Shown here: piece after piece, positions 1 to 7,360 of the stretch
Position numbering within the stretch: position 1 is the stretch's first letter
Layout of the letters: each line of letters begins with the position of its first letter
Source of the DNA: Oscillospiraceae bacterium
GTDB taxonomy: Bacteria; Bacillota; Clostridia; Oscillospirales; Oscillospiraceae
Direction: 5' to 3'
Assembly: GCA_022800665.1 (NCBI GenBank)
Contig: JAAWQS010000023.1
Location: 1 to 37,844 of the forward strand
DNA length: 37,844 nt
Position numbers and translations under genes: made by a program
The notes under the pieces: model-generated
The model's database searches: none
What the model saw: only the letters and a program-made list of their open reading frames with translations
What the model was told of the DNA's origin: nothing

Positions 1-46
1 TTGCGAAAAAATAGTTTGTTTGGTAGCTCTATTTTATCGCTTTTTG

Positions 47-66
47 CCTCCGATTGGGAGGTTTTT
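47..66 (+). terminator. Rho-independent terminator, upstream transcript
   Basis: CCTCC (47-51) and GGAGG (57-61) form a short stem with a 5-nt loop, followed directly by TTTTT and a long T-rich run. This is the shape of an intrinsic terminator reading rightward. It would end a gene lying to the left of the window and argues against translation starting before it. The stem is only 5 bp, so strength is uncertain. Confidence 0.5.
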
Positions 67-124
67 CTTTTTCTCTTTTTTATTCGTCACTGCTGTTGAC
101 AGCATCATCGCCCGGTTGGGCGAA

Positions 125-358
125 ATGGAATCCCACTGTAACATAGAGGAGATCAGGGACATCCTCCGCGATTACGACGCCCTTGCGGAGCAGTACCAGG
201 CGATGTACAAGCGGTTCGGCGTTGCTGATCCCGTAGTGCGTAAGGACGGTGTCTGGCACTGCCCCAGCTGCAACCGCCGGGCCAATCAGTATCACTCCTA
301 TTGCCACGCCTGCGGTAAGAAGTTGGCGTGGGGCTGCGGGAAAGGAGGCCGGCGATGA
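125..358 (+). CDS. Small zinc ribbon protein
   Basis: A 77-residue protein of unknown role. Its C-terminal half carries a CPSC...CHAC pair of Cys-x2-Cys knuckles, the pattern of a small zinc ribbon. The reading frame is open back to position 20, but that stretch is T-rich, encodes a phenylalanine run and overlaps a terminator-like hairpin, so the ATG at 125 is preferred although no strong ribosome binding site precedes it. It ends with an ATGA overlap with the PcfK-like gene, so the two are probably translated together. Function cannot be assigned; similar small zinc ribbons recur through this phage. Confidence 0.6.
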   Translation: MESHCNIEEIRDILRDYDALAEQYQAMYKRFGVADPVVRKDGVWHCPSCNRRANQYHSYCHACGKKLAWGCGKGGRR

Positions 359-711
359 ACTATCAAACCGAGGCGATCCGGGCCATCGAGGCCCAGCAGG
401 CAAAGGTCACAGCCCGGTCCCCGCAGTGGATGGTAGGGGAGCAGCTGAAGGACATCTGCCGCCGGGAGCCCCGCAGCGCGGAACTGCTGGCTCAGGATCT
501 GAAGGTGGAGGCCATGAGCATCACTGCGGCGGAGAAGAAAATCAAAGCCTTTGCAGATGGTCACAAAACTGGTAACTTCTCCTGCGTGACGCTCATGGAG
601 GCCGACCGCATCCTGCGGGAGTTCTACGGCCTGCCGGAACCCAGCGTCGCACCGCCGCCGGCAGCCGATCCGCCGGAGCGGAAAATCATCGACCTGTCGG
701 ATTTCCTGTGA
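355..711 (+). CDS. PcfK-like protein
   Basis: A 118-residue protein resembling the PcfK-like family, named after a gene of the Enterococcus conjugative plasmid pCF10 and also found in Firmicutes phages; its biochemical role is not established. The visible features are a conserved helical core (MVGEQLKDIC, AEKKIKAFAD) and a short acidic tail ending IDLSDFL after a proline-rich linker. The ATG at 355 has a strong ribosome binding site (GGAAAGGAGG) and overlaps the previous stop codon. A PcfJ-like gene follows 12 bases later, the usual partner. Family assignment is from recognition of sequence and pairing, not from a search. Confidence 0.75.
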   Translation: MNYQTEAIRAIEAQQAKVTARSPQWMVGEQLKDICRREPRSAELLAQDLKVEAMSITAAEKKIKAFADGHKTGNFSCVTLMEADRILREFYGLPEPSVAPPPAADPPERKIIDLSDFL

Positions 712-723
712 GGAGGCTGCGAT

Positions 724-2397
724 GTGGAACAAATCAACTATGAGAAGCTGATCCCTCAGGAACCCATCACGGATGTGGTAGCCTTTGCGCAGCAGCAGGG
801 GGAATTTGAGAACGCATACATGATTTACCGGTCAGAGCGGGTGTACGACCCGCTGAACATAGGCACTGTTTGCTCTGTCAAAGTTACCTGTTCCGCCTGT
901 GGACACACATTCTATGCAGAGAAAGTCCCGGCTGGCGGTTGCAGACATAGCTACGCCCCCGCCCCCTTCGGGTGGAGAGATGAACAGATGCCGAACGCTG
1001 TGATTGATGGCGATAAAACGTTGTGCCCCAGCTGTTACAAGGAGGCCAAGACAGTCCACGTTGGCAGCATGAGGGCCTACGGCGGCGAGCTGATAGACGA
1101 TGCCTGGGTGACAGAGCTGTCGCGGCTCCCCGTAGAAGGGCTGGCAGACCGGCTGGTCCTGACAGAGTGGTGTATCCGCCGGTGCATTAACAAACAAGGA
1201 ACTGTCCGGTATGAAATCTGGCCCTTTACCGCCTGGGTGGTGGAGGAGAAGAAAATCGTGCGCCTGATGGGCTATCTGAAAAACATTGGCGGTCGGATTC
1301 ATTTGTTCGGAGAATGGCGGCAGAGAAAGCAGTTTGAGGATGTGTATGGCAGCGCAAAGCTGATTGTCCCCTGGGACAAGTCCCTGTTGGAAGGCACCAC
1401 TGCGGAAAACAGCAAGCTGGATCTGTACCAGACTGAGAAGCGTGGACGGGAGCTGGTTTCCTATCTGGCCCTGTGGCGGCGGCGTCCCTATGTGGAAAAT
1501 CTCCTGGTACAGGGGTGCGGGAATCTGGTACGGACCTGGATCAAGAAGGAGATGAGCAGCGGTTACTATAAAGGCGGCATACCGAAGCTGGAGGCGGTCA
1601 ATTGGAAGGAAAAGCGTCCTGCCCAGATGCTGGGCCTGACCAAAGATGAATTCCGGCAGATGAAACAGGCCCGTTGGAGCGCGGAAGACCTGGAAAAGTA
1701 CAAGCTGGTCCGGAACAGCGGCGTCCCGGTCCGGCTCCCGGAGGACATGGAGTTGCTGAGGAAGGTCGAGAATTACGATTGCAGTCGGATTCTGGAGGAG
1801 GCGCCGAAGTCAGATTTTTGGCGCACCATCCGCTATCTGATAAAGCAAAAAGAACATTGGTATACACTGCAGGATTACCGGAACATGGCGCGGAATGCTG
1901 GCCGGGATATGACCGACAACCTCGTTCAATGGCCCAGAAATCTCACAGCAGCGCATAACCGGTATGTGGAAGAGCGGCAGGCCCGCTGGGATAAAGAGGA
2001 GAAGGAGAAGAGGGCCAAGGAGATAGCGGAACGCAGCATCTTGTTTGCAGAACGGGCCGTTGAGCTGGAATGGCTCTCCTTCAAGGCCGGCGGTCTTCTG
2101 ATCCGCCCCTGCGCCAGCGAGGATGAGCTGATTCAGGAAGGCCGCGAGCTGCATCACTGCGTGTCCTCCTACGCAAAGAGCCACGCGGAGGGCAAAACTG
2201 CGATTTTGTTCATCCGTCAGGCGAAGGCGCCGGATAAGCCGTTCTTCACACTGGAATTTGATGAGAAGAATCTGACTGTAGTGCAGAACCGGGGTCTCCG
2301 CAACTGTGATCGAACGCCGGAGGTTGCGGCATTTGAAAAAGCATGGCTGGAGCAGGTTCGCCAAATTAAAGTACATGGGAGGATAAGAGTAGCATGA
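724..2397 (+). CDS. PcfJ-like protein
   Basis: A 557-residue PcfJ-like protein. The N-terminal region holds two Cys-x2-Cys pairs (CSAC at 56-59, CPSC at 101-104) that probably bind zinc. The C-terminal third carries the family signature with ELHHCVSSY followed by a beta-rich stretch (ILFIRQ, FTLEF) and a QNRGLRN segment. PcfJ proteins accompany PcfK in conjugative elements and phages; no reaction is known. Translation starts at GTG 724, chosen because AGGAGG lies at 712-717; the overlapping ATG at 722 is in another frame. The stop codon overlaps the ATG of the next gene. Confidence 0.8.
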   Translation: MEQINYEKLIPQEPITDVVAFAQQQGEFENAYMIYRSERVYDPLNIGTVCSVKVTCSACGHTFYAEKVPAGGCRHSYAPAPFGWRDEQMPNAVIDGDKTLCPSCYKEAKTVHVGSMRAYGGELIDDAWVTELSRLPVEGLADRLVLTEWCIRRCINKQGTVRYEIWPFTAWVVEEKKIVRLMGYLKNIGGRIHLFGEWRQRKQFEDVYGSAKLIVPWDKSLLEGTTAENSKLDLYQTEKRGRELVSYLALWRRRPYVENLLVQGCGNLVRTWIKKEMSSGYYKGGIPKLEAVNWKEKRPAQMLGLTKDEFRQMKQARWSAEDLEKYKLVRNSGVPVRLPEDMELLRKVENYDCSRILEEAPKSDFWRTIRYLIKQKEHWYTLQDYRNMARNAGRDMTDNLVQWPRNLTAAHNRYVEERQARWDKEEKEKRAKEIAERSILFAERAVELEWLSFKAGGLLIRPCASEDELIQEGRELHHCVSSYAKSHAEGKTAILFIRQAKAPDKPFFTLEFDEKNLTVVQNRGLRNCDRTPEVAAFEKAWLEQVRQIKVHGRIRVA

Positions 2398-3650
2398 ACG
2401 ACAGTGATTTTGAGGGCAAGTGCCTGAGTGAGCAGTTCGGGGTGGGCGGCCCGCCGGAAGTCAACGAGGATTCTCCGGCTCCCGCCCGGACCGTAGAGGT
2501 GGTAACACTGGAGATCCGGACGCTGCAGCGGCAGGCGCAGCAGGTGATCCTGGGATACGCCATTGAGATTGGCCGGCGGCTGGAGGAGGTCAAGGCCATG
2601 CTCCCCCACGGGCGGTGGGGGGATTACCTGAAGAATGAGGTCGCGTACTCCCAATCCACAGCGCAGAATTTCATGCGGATATACAGGGAGTATGGCGCCA
2701 ACCAGCAGAGCCTGTTCGGCGGCGTGGCAAACTCCCAGGCGCTTGGGAATTTGCCCTACACCAAAGCACTCCAGCTTCTGGCCCTGCCGGATGTGGAGGA
2801 GCGGGAGCGGTTCGCCATTGAGCACGATGTGGAGCATATGAGCGTCCGGGAACTGAACGAGGCCCTCAAGGCCAGGGACGCGGCAGAGGAAAAGGCCGCT
2901 GCCGCTGAGGATGCGGTCCGCGGACTCCAGCAGGAGGCTGAGCGGCTTCGGGAGGAACTCGCCGGCCAAGCCCAGGTTTACGAGGCCAAGCTGACCAGCG
3001 CCGGGGTGGAGGCTGACCAGGCCAAGGCCGCCGCAAGGGCGGCACAGGAGGCGCGGGAACGCGCTGACATCAATGCAAAACGTCTCCAGAATGCTTTGAG
3101 CGAGGCCAACACCTCCGCCCAGGCCGCGGTGGAGGAACACGCCCAACTGCTCCAGGAGCTGGAAGAACTGCGCAGCCGTCCGGTTGATGTGGCGGTGGAG
3201 GTGGATGAGGAGGCTGTAGAGGCCGCCAGGAAGGCCGCTGTCGCCGAGATGACCGAGAAGGTAAACAAGGCCAAGGACGCCAGGAAGAAGGCGGATACGG
3301 CCCGGAAAACTGCCGAGGAGGCCCTTGCCGCCGCGCAGAAGGAATTGGAGGAGCTGAAGTCCAGAGAACCGCAGGTCCGGGAGCTGACTCCGGAGGAGCT
3401 GCAGTCCATGACCGCCGGCGCGGTGGAAAAGGCCAGGGCCGAGGACCTGGAGCGTGTCAAGGCGCTGGAAAAGCAGCTGGCCACTGCTGACGGGGATGTG
3501 TCGGCCTTCCGTATCCATTACGAAGCATGGCAGGACCATTACAACAAGTTGTCCGATTATCTGGCTAAGATCGCCAACCGGGAGCCGGAACGGGCCGATA
3601 AACTGCGCATGGCTGTGAAGGCCGTCATAGAAAGGATGGCAGCAGGATGA
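2394..3650 (+). CDS. DUF3102 domain protein with long coiled coil
   Basis: A 418-residue protein. Residues of about 30 to 160 match the DUF3102 pattern seen in Firmicutes phages and mobile elements (IGRRLEEVKAMLPHGRWGDYL, then YSQSTAQNFMRIYREYG). Residues of about 160 to 390 are a nearly continuous Ala/Glu/Lys/Arg-rich coiled coil. DUF3102 proteins resemble DNA-partitioning or ParB-like regulators, but no activity is proven. It starts at an ATGA overlap with the PcfJ-like gene and ends in another ATGA overlap, so it sits in the middle of a translationally coupled operon. Confidence 0.8.
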   Translation: MNDSDFEGKCLSEQFGVGGPPEVNEDSPAPARTVEVVTLEIRTLQRQAQQVILGYAIEIGRRLEEVKAMLPHGRWGDYLKNEVAYSQSTAQNFMRIYREYGANQQSLFGGVANSQALGNLPYTKALQLLALPDVEERERFAIEHDVEHMSVRELNEALKARDAAEEKAAAAEDAVRGLQQEAERLREELAGQAQVYEAKLTSAGVEADQAKAAARAAQEARERADINAKRLQNALSEANTSAQAAVEEHAQLLQELEELRSRPVDVAVEVDEEAVEAARKAAVAEMTEKVNKAKDARKKADTARKTAEEALAAAQKELEELKSREPQVRELTPEELQSMTAGAVEKARAEDLERVKALEKQLATADGDVSAFRIHYEAWQDHYNKLSDYLAKIANREPERADKLRMAVKAVIERMAAG

Positions 3651-3826
3651 GCCGCGATGAGTTGCTGGAGGCTCTGCGCCGCATGATGCCGGAAACAGGT
3701 TCCCTTGCCTGCCTGGGGTGCGGATATGAACACAGATGCTCCACCCACGGCTGCGCGATCTGCCGGGAGGCTATTGCGCTGATTGAGCAGCTGTCAGCGG
3801 AACTGGAAAGAGGTGATGCTACATGA
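3647..3826 (+). CDS. Small cysteine-rich protein
   Basis: A 59-residue protein. It has five cysteines (C22, C25, C31, C36, C39) arranged as CxxC...C...CxxC, consistent with a small zinc-binding fold, followed by an amphipathic helix. Both ends use ATGA overlaps: the start overlaps the DUF3102 gene stop and the stop overlaps the helicase start, which strongly supports it being a translated gene. Function is unknown. Confidence 0.75.
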   Translation: MSRDELLEALRRMMPETGSLACLGCGYEHRCSTHGCAICREAIALIEQLSAELERGDAT

Positions 3827-5181
3827 CAACAGGAAAAGGCTTCGGACTCTTGTTTGAGATGGGCTGCGGAAAAACGCTGACCGCCATAGCAGTGGCCGGG
3901 GCCGGGTACCAGATGGGCAAGGTTGCCAAAGTGCTGATTGTAGCGCCCACCAGCGTCTGCGCGGTCTGGCCGAAGGAGTTCCAGGAGTACGCTGACTTCC
4001 GGTATACCATTCGCACCCTGCTGGGGGATAAGGTCAAGCGGATCAAGGAGCTGGATGATCTGGAGAGGTTTCCTTTCCCAGCGCTGAAGGTGGCTGTCAT
4101 AAACTACGAGTCGACATGGCGGGAGGGTATCTTCGAGAGACTTATGGCCTACGATGCCGATCTGATTATAGCGGACGAGAGCCAGCGGATCAAAACACAC
4201 GACGCGGATCAGAGCAAGGCCCTGCATAAGCTGGGGGATCGGGCGCGATACAAGATGATTCTCTCTGGCACACCGGTCCAGAACGACGCCATCGACATTT
4301 TCAGCCAGTACCGGTTCCTGGACCCGACCGTGTTCGGATTGAACTTCTACCCTTTCCGCAGCCGGTACGCCGTGATGGGCGGGTTCAACCGGAAGAAGAT
4401 CGTCGGGTATCGGGACTTGGACCAGCTGATTAAGAAGGAGCATAGTATCGCCTATCGCGTCACAAAGGAGGAGGCCATCGACCTGCCGGAGCAGACCTTT
4501 GAGAACCGGTACATCACTCTGAACAGGAAAGAGCGCGGCCTGTATGACCAACTCCGGCGGAGCAGCGTAGCGGAGCTGGAGGGCGGCGGTACCATCACGA
4601 CCACTACGGTCCTGACCCGGCTCCTGCGCCTGCAGCAGTTCACTGGCGGCTTCCTGGTGGAGGATGACGCAGACCGGCCCCAACTGGTGAGCCGCGGGAA
4701 GCTGAACGCCCTGGCCGATATCCTCCAGGATTATGTGGTCGATGGCAGGAAGAAGCTGGTGATCTTCGCCCGGTTTATACCGGAAGTGATGGAAATTATC
4801 AAACTTTCGGAAAGCATCCTGGGCAAGACTCACAAGAAAACGGTTGCCATCTATGGGGAGATCAAGAAGGAATCGCGGGGCGACATCGTCCGGCAGTTCC
4901 AGGAGGACCCGGACACGATGGTGTTTGTGGGTCAGATCGACACAGCTGGTACGGGCATTACCCTGACGGCGGCGGACACCTGCGTATACTACAGCGTTAA
5001 CTTCAACTACGCCACCTACAGTCAGAGCCTCAGCCGCATCCACCGCATTGGGCAGCGGAACCGCTGCACCTACATTCATCTGGTGACGGAGAAGACGGTG
5101 GATGATATGATTCTCAGCGCCCTGGCGAAAAAGGAGGATCTGGCAAAAACTGTGGTCGATACCTGGAGGGAATATTTCTGA
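3823..5181 (+). CDS. SNF2-type DEAD/DEAH-box helicase
   Basis: A 452-residue superfamily 2 ATPase of the SNF2/phage type, expected to translocate on or remodel DNA during phage replication or recombination. Visible motifs: Walker A EMGCGKT (12-18), motif II DESQ (118-121), motif III SGTP (148-151), and in the second RecA lobe the GTGITLT segment and motif VI with SRIHRIGQ (404-411). The start is fixed by a stop codon in the same frame at 3814-3816. The protein therefore begins only about ten residues before Walker A and lacks the usual N-terminal Q-motif segment. VRR-NUC nucleases often accompany such helicases in phages, and one is encoded at 12033. Confidence 0.9.
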   Translation: MTTGKGFGLLFEMGCGKTLTAIAVAGAGYQMGKVAKVLIVAPTSVCAVWPKEFQEYADFRYTIRTLLGDKVKRIKELDDLERFPFPALKVAVINYESTWREGIFERLMAYDADLIIADESQRIKTHDADQSKALHKLGDRARYKMILSGTPVQNDAIDIFSQYRFLDPTVFGLNFYPFRSRYAVMGGFNRKKIVGYRDLDQLIKKEHSIAYRVTKEEAIDLPEQTFENRYITLNRKERGLYDQLRRSSVAELEGGGTITTTTVLTRLLRLQQFTGGFLVEDDADRPQLVSRGKLNALADILQDYVVDGRKKLVIFARFIPEVMEIIKLSESILGKTHKKTVAIYGEIKKESRGDIVRQFQEDPDTMVFVGQIDTAGTGITLTAADTCVYYSVNFNYATYSQSLSRIHRIGQRNRCTYIHLVTEKTVDDMILSALAKKEDLAKTVVDTWREYF

Positions 5182-5405
5182 TGATCCTGATTTACTACAA
5201 GGACAGAAACGGGAAGATCATAGACCATATGCAGCCGCCCAAGGGTTGGACACTCAGGCAGGTTGAACGGGAAATCCAGAGCTTTAACGCTCTGCATGGC
5301 GGCGGCATGAGGGCCTGCGCGGAGATCATCCGGGAGGGCGGCATCCTTGAGTATCTACTGAAAAAAAGCGGCTGCATGACGGCCCAACAAGAAAGGACAG
5401 AGTGA
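5181..5405 (+). CDS. Hypothetical phage protein
   Basis: A 74-residue protein with no family I recognise. It is joined to the helicase by a TGATG stop/start overlap and is followed one base later by the next start codon, so it belongs to the same operon. The N-terminus looks beta-stranded (MILIYYKDRNGKII) and the rest helical. Confidence 0.65.
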   Translation: MILIYYKDRNGKIIDHMQPPKGWTLRQVEREIQSFNALHGGGMRACAEIIREGGILEYLLKKSGCMTAQQERTE

Positions 5406-5406
5406 T

Positions 5407-5853
5407 ATGACACTGCTTGACATGGTACGGAACTACCAGAGTCTCCTGGAGCGTAAGGACGCTCTGGCGGAGGAGACCAAAGCCAACAACGCCGCCATTG
5501 AGGCGGCCAAGGAAAAGATCTCCCAGCAAATGGTGGATGACGACGTCCCCAGCATCTCCACCGGCGGCTACAAGTTCTCGCTCCAGGAGAAGACGATCTT
5601 CAGCAAGAAGTCGGAGGCCGACATCGCGCAGACTGACACCGCCTTCTTTGATGTTCTTCGTGATGAGGGACTGGGCGATATCATCGTGGAGCATGTGAGT
5701 GCCAGGACCCTCCAGTCCACCATGAAGGACTACGTGGAGGAGCACGGCGATCTGAGCGATGAGCTGAAAAAGGTGATTCGCTCCTACGATACCTACGACA
5801 TCGCCCGGCGCAAGGAAACCAATAAGGCTACGAAGGGAGGAAAGGCAAAATGA
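5407..5853 (+). CDS. Hypothetical protein, replication block
   Basis: A 148-residue protein. Residues of about 1 to 45 form a charged coiled coil, followed by a segment with SISTGGYKFSLQEKTIFSKK that looks beta-stranded, and a helical C-terminus ending in a basic lysine-rich tail. The position between a SNF2 helicase and an ssDNA-binding-like gene suggests a role in replication or recombination, but this is inference from context only. A GAAAGGA ribosome binding site precedes the ATG, and the stop overlaps the next ATG. Confidence 0.7.
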   Translation: MTLLDMVRNYQSLLERKDALAEETKANNAAIEAAKEKISQQMVDDDVPSISTGGYKFSLQEKTIFSKKSEADIAQTDTAFFDVLRDEGLGDIIVEHVSARTLQSTMKDYVEEHGDLSDELKKVIRSYDTYDIARRKETNKATKGGKAK

Positions 5854-6341
5854 GCGATATCTTTGAAGCGGAGCAGCTGCAGCTTGACATGACGCTCGAA
5901 GTAGAGAGGAACATCGGCGACAACGTCCGCACGGCTGTGGATTTCACAAGACTGAAGCTCTTGAACAGCTATCCGCTGCCCAGCAAAGTGCGCAACCGCC
6001 ATGAGGCGTTCGGCATTGTCGCCGAGAACCATGCCAAAGTCTCCGGATGTATGAAGCGGGTAAAAACGGATATGGACACACTGCTGGGCACTTTGGGCGA
6101 TATCAACCGCCCTGCATTGGAGGCAGTCAGCTCTATCTGCAATGACACGCTGGACATCGCGATTGCAGCCGTCATCATGGCGGCGGAGATGCAGCGCACG
6201 CTGAGCGACCTCTACGAGGCGGAGAACCTGGCGACGCATTACCCGATGGATGACCTGACGGCCGCCGAAGGGGACGGCTTCGAGGAGGCCGCCCCGCTGA
6301 ACCCGGAAGAAACCGATGATAACGAAATGGAGGATAATTGA
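5850..6341 (+). CDS. Hypothetical helical protein
   Basis: A 163-residue, mostly helical protein with a very acidic C-terminal tail (last 20 residues rich in Glu, Asp and Asn). No family recognised. It starts at an ATGA overlap with the previous gene and has a GGAGG ribosome binding site upstream (AAGGGAGG). Acidic tails are common in phage DNA-metabolism accessory proteins, but nothing more can be said from the sequence. Confidence 0.65.
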   Translation: MSDIFEAEQLQLDMTLEVERNIGDNVRTAVDFTRLKLLNSYPLPSKVRNRHEAFGIVAENHAKVSGCMKRVKTDMDTLLGTLGDINRPALEAVSSICNDTLDIAIAAVIMAAEMQRTLSDLYEAENLATHYPMDDLTAAEGDGFEEAAPLNPEETDDNEMEDN

Positions 6342-6343
6342 TT

Positions 6344-7237
6344 ATGGCAACCGCAAAGAAGAACACCGCGCTGGCCCTTGTTGACAGCTTCCAGGTAGTG
6401 GGCCGCTATGAGGGCCTGTCCCCGGAGGTGCTGGCCGAGCTGAAGGACGAGATGGAGGACCTGGACCCGGAGACCGGCATTGCCTGCCGTCAGGTCAAGG
6501 TACCCAGCGGCGGGGGTATCGCCTACGAGGTTCAGGGAGAGGACGATGACGATCCCGACTCCATGAAGGAGATTGAAGGCGTGATCGTGTTCACCCACCG
6601 GCTGAGCGGCTATTGGCCGGGGGCCTTCGGCTCGGCGAAGGAGGCCAAGGACAAGATCCCCGTCTGCTCCAGCATGGACGGCAAGACCGGACTCAATACG
6701 GAGACCGGGGAGCTCCGCGCCTGCGAGGGCTGCCCCTGGAATGAGTACGGGACCGGAGTGGATGAGAAGGGTAATCCCAGCCGCGGGAAAGCCTGTAAAA
6801 ATATGCGCCGGCTCTACCTCCTGATGGATGGAGATCCCAACCTCTACCTCCTGACCGTGCCGCCTACATCCATCCGGGACGTAAATAAGCAGCTGACCAA
6901 GATCCTCACCGGCGGCGTTCCCTACACCGGCCTGGTCGTGAAACTGAAGCTGGAAAAGGCGCAGAACGCCAATGGCGTGGCCTACAGCAAGGTCGTGATT
7001 GCCAAGAGCGGCCTTCTGGCCCCGGAGAAAGCCGCTGCTGTCATGCAGCTCCGCCAAGAGATCAAGACGCAGTACAAGGATATGGCAATCACCGCTGAGG
7101 ATTACGCTCCCTCCGCCCCTAAAGGCAAGGCAGTGGACCTGTACCCCAGCGAAGCGGAAGTCGCCGAAATGGACGGTACAGCCTTTGAAGAGGCTCCGCC
7201 CCACGGTGACGGGGACGCTCCGCTGCCCTTTGCTTAA
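6344..7237 (+). CDS. Probable ssDNA-binding protein
   Basis: A 297-residue protein that I infer to be the phage single-stranded DNA-binding protein. Four cysteines (C108, C127, C130, C151) are spaced as a plausible zinc site, embedded in a region with beta-strand-like segments (EGVIVFTHR, NLYLLTV, GLVVKLKL). The C-terminus is acidic and proline-rich and ends DAPLPFA, resembling the acidic PF tip by which bacterial SSB proteins dock partner enzymes. It lies directly upstream of the primase-helicase. The ATG at 6344 is preferred over a TTG at 6338 because of the GGAGG at 6329-6333. No named family is claimed. Confidence 0.55.
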   Translation: MATAKKNTALALVDSFQVVGRYEGLSPEVLAELKDEMEDLDPETGIACRQVKVPSGGGIAYEVQGEDDDDPDSMKEIEGVIVFTHRLSGYWPGAFGSAKEAKDKIPVCSSMDGKTGLNTETGELRACEGCPWNEYGTGVDEKGNPSRGKACKNMRRLYLLMDGDPNLYLLTVPPTSIRDVNKQLTKILTGGVPYTGLVVKLKLEKAQNANGVAYSKVVIAKSGLLAPEKAAAVMQLRQEIKTQYKDMAITAEDYAPSAPKGKAVDLYPSEAEVAEMDGTAFEEAPPHGDGDAPLPFA

Positions 7238-7245
7238 ACCCCATA

Positions 7246-7278
7246 GGGCGGGTGCCGCTCCCAATGCGGTACCCGCCC
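7246..7278 (+). other. Strong GC-rich stem-loop
   Basis: GGGCGGGT (7246-7253) pairs with ACCCGCCC (7271-7278), continues through a G-T wobble and CCGC/GCGG, giving a 13-bp stem with a 7-nt loop in the 123-base gap between the ssDNA-binding-like gene and the primase. No T-run follows, so it is not a typical intrinsic terminator. It could set the 3' end by protecting the upstream mRNA, or modulate expression of the primase. Confidence 0.6.
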
Positions 7279-7360
7279 ACAATGCACGACAGGAGCGACA
7301 GGGACCTGCCGGACGGGCAGAGCGCCTCGCGTCCTGCACAGAAGATTTTGATAGGCGGTG

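Noticed and set aside
2217..3539. Long minus-strand open frame (440 codons)
   Set aside because: It is antisense to the Ala/Glu-rich coiled coil, where GC-biased codons leave the opposite strand open; it has no family features and the + strand gene is well supported.
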